Shown here: positions 37,110 through 46,833 of the stretch, piece after piece
How positions within the stretch are numbered: the stretch's first letter is position 1
Layout: each line of letters opens with the position of its first letter
Notes under the pieces: generated by a model
What the model saw: only the letters and a program-made list of their open reading frames with translations
Told to the model about the DNA's origin: nothing
The model's database searches: none
NCBI RefSeq assembly: GCF_900459175.1
Contig: NZ_UHFA01000002.1
Coordinates: 682,001-746,000 of the forward strand
Length of the DNA: 64,000 nucleotides
Source of the DNA: Streptococcus downei MFe28
Lineage (GTDB): Bacteria > Bacillota > Bacilli > Lactobacillales > Streptococcaceae
Direction: 5' to 3'
Program-made: the position numbers and the translations under genes

Positions 37110-37598
37110 CTAAACTAGGTGGCGCTGGAAGGCGTCGTTGGAGATGCCTTGGGCCAGGATTAATTTTGCCCATTCCTTAGCTGAGTGGAGGCTGTGATCC
37201 TTGTAGTTACCACAGGATTCAATGGTAGTTCCAGGAACATCTTCCCAGCTAATCGAATCGGCGATTTCTTGGAGACTGTCCTTGACCACCTTGGCAATTT
37301 CAGTGGCGCTTTGTTGGCCCCAGAAAATCATGTGAAAACCAGTCCGGCAACCAAAGGGCGAGCAGTCAATGAGTCCGTCCATGCGTTTGCGGATTAACTT
37401 GGCCAGAAGGTGCTCAATGGTGTGGAGTCCGGCTGTATCAATGGAATTTTGGTTGGGTTGGATGAGACGAAGGTCAAAGTTGGTAATGACATCACCTTTG
37501 GGACCAAATTCTTCTGAGATGAGACGGACATAGGGAGCCTTGACCGCTGTATGGTCAAGCTCAAAACTTTCAACAACAACATCTTTATCTTTGGACAT
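37110..37598 (-). CDS. luxS: S-ribosylhomocysteine lyase LuxS
   Basis: LuxS cleaves S-ribosylhomocysteine to homocysteine and DPD, the AI-2 precursor, in the methyl cycle. The 162-residue product has the metal ligands His59 and His63 in HTIEH and Cys129 in ESCGNY, plus catalytic Cys84 in [10 protein letters not shown] and Glu62. Length fits the family. It stands alone on the minus strand, convergent with mapZ. Confidence 0.97.
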   Translation of the reverse strand: MSKDKDVVVESFELDHTAVKAPYVRLISEEFGPKGDVITNFDLRLIQPNQNSIDTAGLHTIEHLLAKLIRKRMDGLIDCSPFGCRTGFHMIFWGQQSATEIAKVVKDSLQEIADSISWEDVPGTTIESCGNYKDHSLHSAKEWAKLILAQGISNDAFQRHLV

Positions 37599-37827
37599 GA
37601 GACTACCTCGATTCTATAGTAATTCTGCCTTCATCATACCACAAATAAGAGAGACTGGCCGAGTGAAAAATTAGGATGATTTTGCCTCTTCTTGTAATAA
37701 GGGGAATTTCTTGTTAGGGAAAGCTCATCTAAAATTTGTAATGGGGGAGCTAGACTGGTCCTTAGAGGCTCTTGTTTTATCCCTGATTGCTCCACTCTCG
37801 AGGATATTCTTCTTTCGTGAAATATAA
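37599..37827. other. luxS-rny divergent spacer
   Basis: On the minus strand an extended -10 TGGTATGAT ends at 37633 and is the likely luxS promoter. From about 37750 to 37805 the minus strand reads GAGCAATCAGGGATAAAAC, resembling the GGGATAAA modules of the mosaics at 36.6 and 59.0 kb. No gene was seen. Confidence 0.45.
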
Positions 37828-37856
37828 TTGAGATATTCTGACAATTATGTTAGACT
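37828..37856 (+). promoter_or_regulatory. rny promoter
   Basis: TTGAGA (37828-37833), 17 bases and TAGACT (37851-37856) preceded by TGT, so also an extended -10; 46 bases before rny. Confidence 0.75.
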
Positions 37857-37902
37857 TAAAGTTAGTTTTTGAATAAAAACGACAATAGATTTGAGGTGAA
37901 AC

Positions 37903-39510
37903 ATGCTAAATATTATTTTAGCGATTGTTGCTATCCTCATTGGTTTAGGTATTGGTTATGGAGCTATGGTTGCCAAGACAAAGGCTGACCGTGAAGCTGC
38001 AGAACTAGCTCTTTTAAATGCTCAACAAGAAGCAGTCACCATTCGTGAGAAGGCCCAAGATGATGCTGGTCATATTAAAAAGGCAGCAGAATTAGATATG
38101 AAGGCCGAACGCAAGGAATTGCTTCTGGAAGCCAAGGAAGATGCCAGAAAATATCGTGAAGAAGTTGATAAAGAATTTAAGTCTGACAAACAAGAATTGA
38201 AGCAAATGGAAGCTCGCTTGACCGAGCGTGCCTCAAGTCTTGATCGCAAAGATGAGAATTTGTCCAGCAAGGAAAGGACGCTGGATAGTAAAGAACAAAG
38301 TCTTTCTGATAAATCTAAACACATTGATGAGCGAGAAGCTAACATCGCACAGTTAGAAGAAGAAAAACAAGCGGAGTTGCAAAAGGTAGCCAATATGTCT
38401 ACCGACCAGGCCAGGGATGTTATTCTGAGCCAAACGGAAAATGAACTGACCCAGGACATCGCTAGTCGCATCAAGGATGCGGACGAAGAGGTTAAACGGA
38501 CGATTGATAAGAAGGCTAAGAATCTCTTAGCTCAAGCCATGCAAAGGCTGGCTGGGGACTATGTGACCGAGCAAACCATCACAACGGTTCATCTGCCTGA
38601 TGACTCTATGAAGGGACGGATTATTGGTCGTGAAGGTCGTAATATTCGGGCTCTGGAAAGTCTGACCGGAATTGATGTTATCATTGATGATACACCAGAG
38701 GTGGTTGTCCTGTCTGGCTTTGACCCAATCCGTCGAGAAATTGCTCGAATGACTCTAGAAGCCCTGATTCAGGATGGCCGGATTCATCCAGCCCGGATTG
38801 AAGAATTGGTTGAAAAGAACCGACAAGAAATTGATAATCGCATTCGTGAAGCGGGGGAAGCGGCAGCCTATGAAATTGGAGCGCCAAACCTCCATCCTGA
38901 TTTGATTAAAATCATGGGACGCTTGCAATACCGGACTTCTTATGGACAAAATGTCCTGCGTCACTCGGTTGAGGTCGGTAAGTTGGCTGGTATTCTAGCT
39001 GGTGAAATTGGTGAAAATGTTGCCCTGGCTAAGCGAGCCGGTTTTCTCCATGATATGGGCAAGGCCTTGGACCGCGATGTTGACGGTAGTCACGTTGAAA
39101 TCGGTACGGAATTTGCCCGTAAATACAAGGAAAATCCTGTCGTGGTTAACACCATTGCCAGTCACCACGGTGATGTTGAACCTGAGAGTGTCATTGCTGT
39201 CTTGGTGGCAGCAGCCGATGCTCTCAGCTCAGCCCGTCCTGGTGCTCGTAATGAGTCGGTTGAAAATTACATCAAGCGACTGCGTGATCTGGAAGAAATT
39301 GCCTCAAACTTTGATGGGGTGCAAAATAGCTTTGCCCTACAGGCTGGCCGTGAAATCCGGATTATGGTCCAACCCAACAAGATTTCTGATGACCAAGTAA
39401 CTATCTTGGCTCACAAGGTTCGAAAGAAAATTGAGGACAATCTGGACTATCCAGGTAATATCAAGGTTACCGTTATCCGTGAATTGCGGGCCATTGACTA
39501 CGCTAAATAG
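37903..39510 (+). CDS. rny: Ribonuclease Y
   Basis: RNase Y is the membrane-anchored endoribonuclease that starts mRNA decay in Firmicutes. The 535-residue product has an N-terminal membrane helix (about 3-23), a long charged coiled coil (25-200), a KH domain with [15 protein letters not shown] near 227-241, and an HD domain with [15 protein letters not shown] near 381-395 and ASHHGDVEP near 418. Length is typical. It is monocistronic with its own promoter and terminator. Confidence 0.96.
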   Translation: MLNIILAIVAILIGLGIGYGAMVAKTKADREAAELALLNAQQEAVTIREKAQDDAGHIKKAAELDMKAERKELLLEAKEDARKYREEVDKEFKSDKQELKQMEARLTERASSLDRKDENLSSKERTLDSKEQSLSDKSKHIDEREANIAQLEEEKQAELQKVANMSTDQARDVILSQTENELTQDIASRIKDADEEVKRTIDKKAKNLLAQAMQRLAGDYVTEQTITTVHLPDDSMKGRIIGREGRNIRALESLTGIDVIIDDTPEVVVLSGFDPIRREIARMTLEALIQDGRIHPARIEELVEKNRQEIDNRIREAGEAAAYEIGAPNLHPDLIKIMGRLQYRTSYGQNVLRHSVEVGKLAGILAGEIGENVALAKRAGFLHDMGKALDRDVDGSHVEIGTEFARKYKENPVVVNTIASHHGDVEPESVIAVLVAAADALSSARPGARNESVENYIKRLRDLEEIASNFDGVQNSFALQAGREIRIMVQPNKISDDQVTILAHKVRKKIEDNLDYPGNIKVTVIRELRAIDYAK

Positions 39511-39522
39511 TGCTTGCTTAAT

Positions 39523-39562
39523 AAAAACAGGTGAGAAGGTTTAAGGTCTCGCCTGTTTTTTT
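39523..39562 (+). terminator. rny terminator
   Basis: AAAAACAGGTGAGA pairs with TCTCGCCTGTTTTT (one G-T pair), followed by further T. Confidence 0.85.
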
Positions 39563-39662
39563 GTATGGTCTGGGCCTAGCTGGGGGAGTCTATCCTGTAA
39601 AGAAAAGGCTGGGACAGCTAATTAGTACAGGGCCTATAAAATTATGTCGGTGAGCAAGTTAA

Positions 39663-39691
39663 TTGACTCTGCTTACCCTGAGGTCTATACT
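39663..39691 (+). promoter_or_regulatory. lctO promoter
   Basis: TTGACT (39663-39668), 17 bases and TATACT (39686-39691), 50 bases before the pseudogene. The promoter is intact although the gene is not. Confidence 0.65.
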
Positions 39692-39741
39692 AGACCTACA
39701 ATCAAAATGTTACAAAAATAGTAACAGATAGAAAGAGACCT

Positions 39742-40838
39742 ATGATGACAATTACAAATGGTTATTTTCAATCAGCCAGAGAAGAAAAGCTTGACTTGGT
39801 CAATTTGACCAGTTTGGAAGAACGGGCTAAGGAAATTATTCCTCAGGGTGGTTTTGGCTATATCGTTGGTGGTTCTGAAGACGAATGGACCATCAAGGAA
39901 AATACCAGGGTTTTTGATCATGTGCAAATCCTGCCTCGGGTATTGATAGGGGTGGAGAATCCTTCAACAGAAACAGAACTTTTTGGTCAAAAACTGGCTA
40001 TGCCCATTATTAGTTCACCTGCAGCTGCACAAGGTTTAGCCCATGCTCGTGGGGAAATGGCGACTGCTCAAGGAATGGCAGCAGCGGGAACGATCATGTC
40101 CCAAAGTACCTATGGGACCACTACCATTAGCGAAACGGCTGAGGCCGGTCAAGGAGCGCCCCAATTTTTCCAACTCTATTTGAGTAAGGATTGGTCTGTC
40201 AATCAAGCCTGGTTAGATGAAGCTGTCCGAGCAGGTGTTAAGGCGATTATCTTAACAGTCGATTCAACCTTGGGCGGTTACCGTGAAGCGGATATTGTTA
40301 ATAATTTCCACTCCCTATGGGAAATCTAGCCAAATTAGCCGAAGCTAGTCAAGGTCTGGGAATTAGCGATATTTATGCGGCAGCTGCTCAGAAAATTTTG
40401 CCAGAAGATGTAAAACGCATTACAGACTATACCCATTTACCCGTCATCGTCAAGGGGGTGCAAGATTCAGATGATGCTGAGGTAGCTATTCAAGCTGGTG
40501 CCCAAGGAATTTGGGTTTCCAACCATGGTGGCCGTCAGCACAATGGAGGACCTGCCTCCTTTGATGTTTTGGAAGCAATCGCTAAGCGGGTGGATAAACG
40601 AGTTCCCATCATCTTTGATAGTGGTATTCGTCGGGGGTCCCATGTCTTTAAGGCCTTGGTAAGTGGGGCTGATGTGGTTGCCCTAGCTCGTCCAATTATT
40701 TATGGTTTAGCCCTCGGAAGGACTCAAGGCGTTTAAAGTGTTGTGGAACATTTGAACAAGGAATTCCGTATCACCATGCAATTGGCTAGTGCTCAGACGG
40801 TAGAGGATGTCAAAAAAGCCAAGCTGATTCGTCCCTAA
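39742..40838 (+). pseudogene. lctO: Lactate oxidase, frameshift and nonsense
   Basis: An FMN enzyme oxidising lactate to pyruvate with H2O2 release. Nearly the full gene is readable, but it is broken twice. Near 40306 the sequence TTCCACTCCCTATGGGAAAT appears where the family has FHFPLPMGN, consistent with a 7-base loss and a -1 frame change; the reading then stops at 40327-40329. The second part (from 40317) reads on through WVSNHGGRQ (catalytic His) to a TAA at 40734-40736 where homologues have a residue such as Gln, and continues in the same frame to LIRP at 40838. No functional oxidase is expected. Confidence 0.88.
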
Positions 40839-40853
40839 GAAAATGAGATAATG

Positions 40854-40880
40854 ACAAAAGGAGCCCATGAGACTCTTTTT
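40854..40880 (+). terminator. Weak terminator after lctO
   Basis: AAAAGGAG pairs with CTCTTTT with one bulged base around CCCATGAGA; TT follows. Confidence 0.45.
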
Positions 40881-41016
40881 TCGGTGCAGTTTTTCCAAAA
40901 GTATACTTTTGACCACAAAAACATGTGAGACTTGGGCTGTTATATAAGGTCAATCCTGATAGAATAAGATTAGGGTTTTGCGGTTGCGAAACAGAAATGA
41001 AAATCGGCTGTCTTTA

Positions 41017-41025
41017 TGCTACAAT
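41017..41025 (+). promoter_or_regulatory. tkt extended -10
   Basis: TGCTACAAT (41017-41025), 69 bases before the tkt start; no good -35. Confidence 0.55.
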
Positions 41026-41093
41026 AAGGGTGTTTGAAAGACTGTCTTGAGGATACTCCTCTATGCATTAAGCCTAGAAAGGTCGTTTATCTT

Positions 41094-43079
41094 ATGTCAT
41101 TTGATACTATTGATCAATTGGCGGTCAATACTGTCCGTTCGCTGTCAATTGAGGCTATCCAAGCTGCTAATTCTGGTCACCCAGGTCTGCCAATGGGGGC
41201 TGCCCCAATGGCCTATGTTCTTTGGAACCATGTCATGAATGTCAATCCAAAAACCAGCCGTTCTTGGTCTAATCGTGACCGCTTTGTCCTATCGGCTGGC
41301 CATGGTAGTGCCCTTCTTTATAGTCTGCTTCACCTGTCAGGCTACAAGGTTAGCATGGATGATTTAAAGAATTTCCGTCAATGGGGGTCTAAGACTCCTG
41401 GTCACCCAGAAGTGGGGCATACCGATGGTGTTGAAGCTACAACTGGTCCTTTAGGTCAAGGGATTGCCAACGCCGTTGGTATGGCGATGGCAGAAGCTCA
41501 TTTGGCTGTCAAGTTTAACAAGCCTGACTTTGATATTGTTGACCACTACACCTATGCCCTGAATGGTGATGGTTGTCTTATGGAAGGGGTTAGCCAGGAA
41601 GCAGCTAGTCTGGCTGGTCATCTCAAGCTGGGCAAGTTGATTTTGCTCTATGATTCCAATGATATTTCTCTGGATGGTCCAACCTCAATGGCCTTCACAG
41701 AAGATGTTAAGGGTAAATTTGAAGCTTATGGTTGGCAGCACATCTTGGTTGAAGATGGGAATGATTTGGAAGCTATTGAAGCAGCCATACAGGCTGCTAA
41801 GGCTGAAAAAGAGAAACCATCCATTATTGAAGTTAAGACTGTCATCGGATTTGGTGCGGAAAAACAAGGAACTTCTGCAGTCCACGGTGCTCCTCTAGGA
41901 CAAGAAGGCATTGACTACGCCAAGAAGACTTGGGGGTATGATTACCCTGCCTTTACCGTGCCCGATGAAGTTAAGCGCCGGTTCGAAATTGGCATTCAAT
42001 TCCGTGGCGAAGCGGCTGAAAATGCTTGGGATACCAAGTTCCACGAATATGAAAAAGCCTATCCAGAATTAGCAGCCGAATATAAGGCAGCCTTTACTGG
42101 AGATGCTCAGTCCGTTGACTTGACACCGCATGAATTGGGAACAGCTGTAGCCAGTCGGGTTTCCAGTCAAGCAGCTATCCAACAAATTTCAGCTCAACTG
42201 CCTAATTTCTGGGGTGGTTCAGCCGATTTATCAGCCTCGAATAATACCATGGTTAAGGCTGAAACAGATTTCCAAGCTGATAACTATGCTGGTCGCAACA
42301 TCTGGTTTGGTGTGCGGGAATTCGCCATGGCTGCTGCCATGAATGGGATTGCCCTCCACGGTGGTACTCGTGTCTATGGTGGTACCTTCTTTGTTTTCTC
42401 CAACTATCTGCTTCCTGCCGTTCGAATGGCAGCCCTGCAAAATTTACCAGCCGTCTACGTCATGACCCATGACTCAGTAGCCGTTGGGGAAGATGGCCCA
42501 ACCCACGAACCAATCGAACAATTGGCCAGCGTTCGCTCCATGCCTAACCTCAATGTCATTCGTCCAGCTGATGGTAATGAAACTAATGCGGCTTGGCAAA
42601 GAGCTTTGGCTGAAACGGACCGCCCTACTATGTTGGTTCTGACCCGCCAAGGCCTGCCTGTTCTAGAAGGCACCAAGGAAAAAGCAGCAGAGGGTGTCAA
42701 TAAGGGTGCCTACATTATTTCAGAAGCCAAGGGCGACCTTGATGGTATCATCATTGCTACGGGTTCTGAAGTTAAACTGGCTCTAGATACACAAGCAGCT
42801 TTGGAAGCTCAGGGCACTCACGTACGAGTAGTTTCTATGCCAGCCCAAAATATCTTTGATGAGCAAGATGCAGCCTACAAAGAAAGCATCTTGCTATCAG
42901 CTGTAAGCAAGCGTCTAGCTATCGAAGCTGGCTCTAGCTTTGGTTGGGGCAAGTATGTCGGCCTCGCTGGCAAGACCTTGACCATTGACACTTGGGGAGC
43001 TTCAGCACCAGGTAATCGTATTTTTGAAGAGTATGGCTTTACAGTTGACAATGCTGTTGCGCTTTACAAATCTATGTAA
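41094..43079 (+). CDS. tkt: Transketolase
   Basis: A thiamine-diphosphate enzyme of the pentose phosphate pathway moving two-carbon units between ketoses and aldoses. The 661-residue product has [15 protein letters not shown] near 26-40, the ThDP motif GDGCLMEG...N near 152-184, the pyrimidine-domain [13 protein letters not shown] near 406 and [14 protein letters not shown] near 461. The open frame begins 60 bases upstream; ATG 41094 gives the family N-terminus [15 protein letters not shown]. Length is typical. It has its own terminator. Confidence 0.96.
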   Translation: MSFDTIDQLAVNTVRSLSIEAIQAANSGHPGLPMGAAPMAYVLWNHVMNVNPKTSRSWSNRDRFVLSAGHGSALLYSLLHLSGYKVSMDDLKNFRQWGSKTPGHPEVGHTDGVEATTGPLGQGIANAVGMAMAEAHLAVKFNKPDFDIVDHYTYALNGDGCLMEGVSQEAASLAGHLKLGKLILLYDSNDISLDGPTSMAFTEDVKGKFEAYGWQHILVEDGNDLEAIEAAIQAAKAEKEKPSIIEVKTVIGFGAEKQGTSAVHGAPLGQEGIDYAKKTWGYDYPAFTVPDEVKRRFEIGIQFRGEAAENAWDTKFHEYEKAYPELAAEYKAAFTGDAQSVDLTPHELGTAVASRVSSQAAIQQISAQLPNFWGGSADLSASNNTMVKAETDFQADNYAGRNIWFGVREFAMAAAMNGIALHGGTRVYGGTFFVFSNYLLPAVRMAALQNLPAVYVMTHDSVAVGEDGPTHEPIEQLASVRSMPNLNVIRPADGNETNAAWQRALAETDRPTMLVLTRQGLPVLEGTKEKAAEGVNKGAYIISEAKGDLDGIIIATGSEVKLALDTQAALEAQGTHVRVVSMPAQNIFDEQDAAYKESILLSAVSKRLAIEAGSSFGWGKYVGLAGKTLTIDTWGASAPGNRIFEEYGFTVDNAVALYKSM

Positions 43080-43100
43080 GAAAACTGTGTTATAAAGATA

Positions 43101-43129
43101 TCGCCCAAGTTTTCCTTGGGTGACTTTTT
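43101..43129 (+). terminator. tkt terminator
   Basis: TCGCCCAAG pairs with CTTGGGTGA around TTTTC, followed by CTTTTT. Confidence 0.8.
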
Positions 43130-43149
43130 GGTAACTACAAGTTTTAAAA

Positions 43150-43179
43150 TTGACAGGCAACTAGAGTTTAGGCTACAAT
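43150..43179 (+). promoter_or_regulatory. Lipoprotein gene promoter
   Basis: TTGACA (43150-43155), an 18-base spacer and TACAAT (43174-43179), 38 bases before the start. Confidence 0.7.
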
Positions 43180-43217
43180 GATTTTAAATAAGTTAATAAA
43201 AAATGGAGGACAAGTAA

Positions 43218-43592
43218 ATGAAAAAACTAATCCCCCTTTTGGCGACAGGCCTATCAATCTTAGCTTTAGCAGCTTGTGATTTTGATGATAATGATGATCA
43301 CGTTCAGACACCTGCGTCAAGCACGGTATCATCAAGTCCATCAAAGTCATCAAGTGCTAGTTCATCGTCAACATCAGCTGCTATTTCAGAAGATGAAGCT
43401 AAAAATACCGCTCTTGCCGATGCAGGTTTGACAGCAGAGCAAGTTACTTTTACAAAAGTAGCGCAAGATATTGAAAATGGTAAAAATGTTTACGAACTTG
43501 AATTTGTTAAAGATTCAATTGAGTATAGTTATACCATTGACAGTGGTAATGGTGCTATTCTTGAAAAAGAAACAGATAACGTCAATGACTAG
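43218..43592 (+). CDS. PepSY-like lipoprotein
   Basis: A 124-residue secreted lipoprotein. The signal ends in the lipobox LAAC with Cys20, followed by an acidic stretch (DFDDNDD), a Ser/Thr-rich linker (about 35-55) and a C-terminal domain of about 65 residues starting ISEDEAKNTALADAGL and ending YTIDSGNGAILEKE, the pattern of a PepSY domain. PepSY proteins often bind or inhibit peptidases, but no function is known for this one. Start follows GGAGGACAAGTAA. It is monocistronic. Confidence 0.8.
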   Translation: MKKLIPLLATGLSILALAACDFDDNDDHVQTPASSTVSSSPSKSSSASSSSTSAAISEDEAKNTALADAGLTAEQVTFTKVAQDIENGKNVYELEFVKDSIEYSYTIDSGNGAILEKETDNVND

Positions 43593-43625
43593 TCCTGATA
43601 GAACAGAATTTAGTGAGATAAGTTG

Positions 43626-43658
43626 AAGAGTTGAGTTTAATAAGCTCAGCTCTTTTTT
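43626..43658 (+). terminator. Lipoprotein gene terminator
   Basis: AAGAGTTGAG pairs with CTCAGCTCTT around TTTAATAAG, then a T run. Confidence 0.8.
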
Positions 43659-44014
43659 GGTGGTTTTAAATCTGTTAATCAGAAAGTTAAAGGTCTATTT
43701 CTCTAGTCTGAGTTTGCTAAGATGTTTTTGTAGTGTTAGAAAACCATAGAAAAGTTTTTGAAATCACTTTTAGCTTTTACTATTCTTCTTGCAGTGGTAG
43801 GAGATATATTTTGACTGAAAAAATAGGGTTTGTAGTACTACTAAGGATTTTTGGACCACTCCCAAATCCTTTTTAGTGGTCAGAAAGATTTTCTGCTAAC
43901 AGAATTAGTTTCCTTAAGGCAAAAAGGTTTATCTAGAATGGTTTTTCCAGCCTATGACAAAATGATGTCATAGATTAATTTTTTGTCATACCATGCTTAT
44001 TTTGCGGAAAGTGA

Positions 44015-44043
44015 TTGACAAAAAAGTCCCTTTTTTGTATGAT
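44015..44043 (+). promoter_or_regulatory. Strong promoter with spacer dyad
   Basis: TTGACA (44015-44020), exactly 17 bases and TATGAT (44038-44043). Bases 44018-44038 form a perfect dyad ACAAAAAAG-TCC-CTTTTTTGT that overlaps both elements, an operator-like placement. The next annotated start is 376 bases downstream. Confidence 0.65.
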
Positions 44044-44418
44044 TTTGGTAATTGTTTGTATTAGTTTTACGTAACAAATGATTTTTCATTTAGTAAAGGA
44101 TGAAGTTGATGGGAAAGACCTGTTGCGTTTTGTATAAGAAAATCAAATAAATTTATGATGATAAGGACATTCGGTCTAACCCAATCTTGTCAGTTATTCT
44201 ATTAAAAGCTTTAAATGAATTAACCAAGTCAAGCAATGCTTGTTGGACAGCAGTTTACTTATAATGAGAGCTCAACCTTTATGAGATGACACAAGGTGTT
44301 TTTATGCCTGAGTCGCTACACTCTTTTAGAGCTATAGCACAAAAAGATTGTAAGTGAAGGATAGTGAAGGCAGTTTTTTAATAAGTTGCTATTTAGAAAG
44401 AGGAAAAGGGAGAAGAAA

Positions 44419-45183
44419 ATGATTGAATTTCAGCACGTCTCAAAGATTTATGGGGAGAAGGGGGCCCTCAGTGACCTCAATTTAACCATCAATAATGGCG
44501 AAATTTTTGGTCTGATTGGCCACAATGGGGCTGGTAAAACGACCACTATCTCGATTTTGACTTCGATTATTGAGGCCACTTATGGAGAAGTCGTCGTTGA
44601 TGGTCAAGCCCTCTCAGCTAATCGTGATGCCATTAAGAAGAAGATTGGCTATGTACCAGATTCACCTGACATTTTCCTCAATTTGACCGCTAGTGAGTAC
44701 TGGCATTTTCTAGGAAAAATTTATGGTGTTGAGGACAGTCAGATTGAGCAAAGAATTGCGGACTTGACTCAGGTTTTTGATTTGACCCAGCAACAAAATG
44801 ATACCATTGATAGCTTCTCGCATGGGATGCGGCAGAAGGTCATTGTTATTGGGGCTCTTGTGGTTAATCCCGATATTTGGATTTTGGATGAACCCCTGAC
44901 GGGACTTGACCCCCAAGCTTCCTTTGACCTCAAGGAAATGATGAAGCAACACGCCCAGGCCGGCAATACGGTCCTCTTTTCTACCCATGTCCTACAGGTG
45001 GCTGAGCAACTCTGTGACCGCATTGGTATTCTCAAGCAGGGAAAACTAATCTTTGTTGGCACCTTGGAAGAGCTTAAGGCTAATCATCCTGAGAAGGACT
45101 TGGAGACCATCTATCTGGAAATGGCAGGACGCAATGCGGAAGCCCCTGAGACTTCCCTGGGTGAGGAGGTGACTAGTCAATGA
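44419..45183 (+). CDS. ABC transporter ATP-binding protein
   Basis: A 254-residue ABC ATPase. Walker A GHNGAGKTTT lies at about 36-45, the signature SFSHGMRQK near 138 (a SHG variant of LSGGQ, common in EcsA/CcmA-like exporters), Walker B IWILDEPLTGLD near 157-168, and the switch His in STHVLQVAE near 191. The frame opens earlier; ATG 44419 after AAAGGGAGAAGAAA fits. It overlaps the permease gene by 4 bases. The partner and type suggest export; the substrate is unknown. Confidence 0.88.
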   Translation: MIEFQHVSKIYGEKGALSDLNLTINNGEIFGLIGHNGAGKTTTISILTSIIEATYGEVVVDGQALSANRDAIKKKIGYVPDSPDIFLNLTASEYWHFLGKIYGVEDSQIEQRIADLTQVFDLTQQQNDTIDSFSHGMRQKVIVIGALVVNPDIWILDEPLTGLDPQASFDLKEMMKQHAQAGNTVLFSTHVLQVAEQLCDRIGILKQGKLIFVGTLEELKANHPEKDLETIYLEMAGRNAEAPETSLGEEVTSQ

Positions 45184-46784
45184 AGTGGTCAACTATTTGG
45201 GAACTCATCAAGATAAATATTCTCTACTCTAATCCGCAGAATATGTCCCAGATTAAGAAGAAGCGAGAGAAGAGCCCAGAGAAGCAAATTGTGGCTTATA
45301 AATCTATGTTACGCCAACAAGGGCTGCTGATGCTCCTCTTTACCTTCGTCTATCTATTTAATTTTATTATGGTTGATTTTGCCAAACTGCCTGGTTATTT
45401 CACCCAGTATGTTATGCTCTTCTTTTTGATGGCGGTTTTCAATGCTTTCTCAGCCATGTACGCTATCTTTTATGACAGTAAGGATTTGGACTTGTACGCC
45501 CCCTTGCCCATCAAGACTTCAGACCTTTATCTAGCTAAGGTTTTCTCCTCTTTAGGGATGGGAGCAGTCTTTTTAATGCCCCTCTTGTCTCTTTTTATCC
45601 TGCTAGCCTTTCGCGTGGGAGGAATTCTGATGGTTCCCCTAGGCCTTCTCTTTTTCCTTCTGGCCCTAGTTTCTTGTCTAACTCTGGCCTTGAGTGTCAA
45701 CCATCTGGTTGGGGGCTTGGTTGTTAGAAGTTCTAGGCGCAAGCTTTTTTCGACCATCTTGATGGTTCTGACGACCCTCGGCATTATGGGGAGCCTCTTT
45801 TATTTCTTAGCTGCCAATAATAAAATAGCCATGGCGGATGGCCACCTGGTTGACCGTCCCCTCATTCCTTATTTTCGGGGCTACTATGATGTTCTCGTTC
45901 ATCCCCTTGCCTTTGAGACCCTTCTTAATTTCTACCTGCCCCTTGTCTTAATCTTGATTTTGGCCCTCCTATTGGTCAAATACTTTATTCCTCGCTATTA
46001 TCAGGAAGCCTTCTACAAGAGTCAGGAACAAGAGGCCAAGTCACAAAAGCAAAAGGTCTATAAAAATACAGGTCTAAATAGGACGCTGATTCGTCATCAT
46101 TTAGCCACCCTGCAAAATGGAACTTTGATTGTGCAAAGTCTCATGACTCCCATACTTTTTCCTGTCATGATTGTGTTTTATTCCTTGAGTATTGACAAGA
46201 GCATTGTTGCTCAATTTTCAGGGGCCTACTTTGGTTTTGCTTGGCTGGTCGGACTAGCTTTTGGGGGCTTGAGCGCAACGCCAGCCTCCTTCCCAGCTGT
46301 TGGTCTCTCCTTGGAGAAGGAGAATTACTTGGCCTTTAAGGCCCTGCCAATCAATTTCAAGGATTTCTTGAAGCAAAAATACCTGGTCTTGGTTAGTCTT
46401 CAGATTTTTCTACCTTGGTTGGTCAGTATAGCTATTGGGTTTTACTTTGGCCTCCAGTTTCTGCTGATTTTGGCTCTGGCCCTGGGTTACCTGCTATCTG
46501 CTTTTGTTCTCAATGAATTTATGTATCGCAGAGACTATCGTAACTTGGTCTTAAATTGGCAAGATATGACCCAACTCTTTAATCGTGGGGGCGGTCAGTG
46601 GGTGGCCTTTGCCTTCTTACTCCTCATCTTCCTTTGTGGTGGGCTCATCTTTGGCTTGACCGTTCTCTTAACTGTTTTACTAGGAGCTCTGGCAACCAGC
46701 TGTTTGGTGCTTGTCATCAGCCTCTTGGTCTTTGCCTTTCTTCAATACCGACTTGATCGCACCTTCTGGAAGGTCCTGGATTAA
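45180..46784 (+). CDS. ABC transporter permease (ABC-2 type export)
   Basis: A 534-residue membrane protein with about 10-12 hydrophobic segments (first pair at about 53-70 and 80-98) and a long basic cytoplasmic region before the first and near 280-300. It is larger than EcsB and resembles the big permeases found beside EcsA-like ATPases in streptococci. It overlaps the ATPase gene by 4 bases, so both form one exporter. The substrate cannot be deduced. A hairpin with GCC/GGC stem ends the operon just before proB. Confidence 0.82.
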   Translation: MKWSTIWELIKINILYSNPQNMSQIKKKREKSPEKQIVAYKSMLRQQGLLMLLFTFVYLFNFIMVDFAKLPGYFTQYVMLFFLMAVFNAFSAMYAIFYDSKDLDLYAPLPIKTSDLYLAKVFSSLGMGAVFLMPLLSLFILLAFRVGGILMVPLGLLFFLLALVSCLTLALSVNHLVGGLVVRSSRRKLFSTILMVLTTLGIMGSLFYFLAANNKIAMADGHLVDRPLIPYFRGYYDVLVHPLAFETLLNFYLPLVLILILALLLVKYFIPRYYQEAFYKSQEQEAKSQKQKVYKNTGLNRTLIRHHLATLQNGTLIVQSLMTPILFPVMIVFYSLSIDKSIVAQFSGAYFGFAWLVGLAFGGLSATPASFPAVGLSLEKENYLAFKALPINFKDFLKQKYLVLVSLQIFLPWLVSIAIGFYFGLQFLLILALALGYLLSAFVLNEFMYRRDYRNLVLNWQDMTQLFNRGGGQWVAFAFLLLIFLCGGLIFGLTVLLTVLLGALATSCLVLVISLLVFAFLQYRLDRTFWKVLD

Positions 46785-46792
46785 TTTAAATC

Positions 46793-46818
46793 AAGCTGTG
46801 CCATGGCACGGCTTTTAG
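46793..46818 (+). terminator. Exporter operon terminator
   Basis: AAGCTGTGCC pairs with GGCACGGCTT (one G-T pair) around a 2-base centre, followed by TT. It covers the place where a proB -35 would lie. Confidence 0.65.
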
Positions 46819-46820
46819 TG

Positions 46821-46826
46821 TATAAT
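46821..46826 (+). promoter_or_regulatory. proB -10, near-leaderless
   Basis: TATAAT lies 8 bases before the proB ATG at 46834, so transcription would start at or next to the start codon. There is no good -35 and no Shine-Dalgarno sequence. Confidence 0.5.
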
Positions 46827-46833
46827 GAATGAT

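Larger units (their letters stand above)
43593..44418. other. Long gene-poor spacer with orphan promoter
   Basis: After the terminator at 43626-43658 about 760 AT-rich bases carry no recognisable gene. AGGATTT and AAATCCT (about 43842 and 43864) form a hairpin framed by TAGTACTACTA and TAGTGGT. CTATGACA/TGTCATAG (about 43951 and 43967) form another. A strong promoter lies at 44015-44043. A short in-frame stretch before 44260 (KALNELTKSSNACWTAVYL) matches nothing I know. Confidence 0.4.

Noticed and set aside
44160..44270. Short readable stretch KALNELTKSSNACWTAVYL as a gene fragment
   Set aside because: No start, no ribosome site and no recognisable relative; too short to separate from chance.
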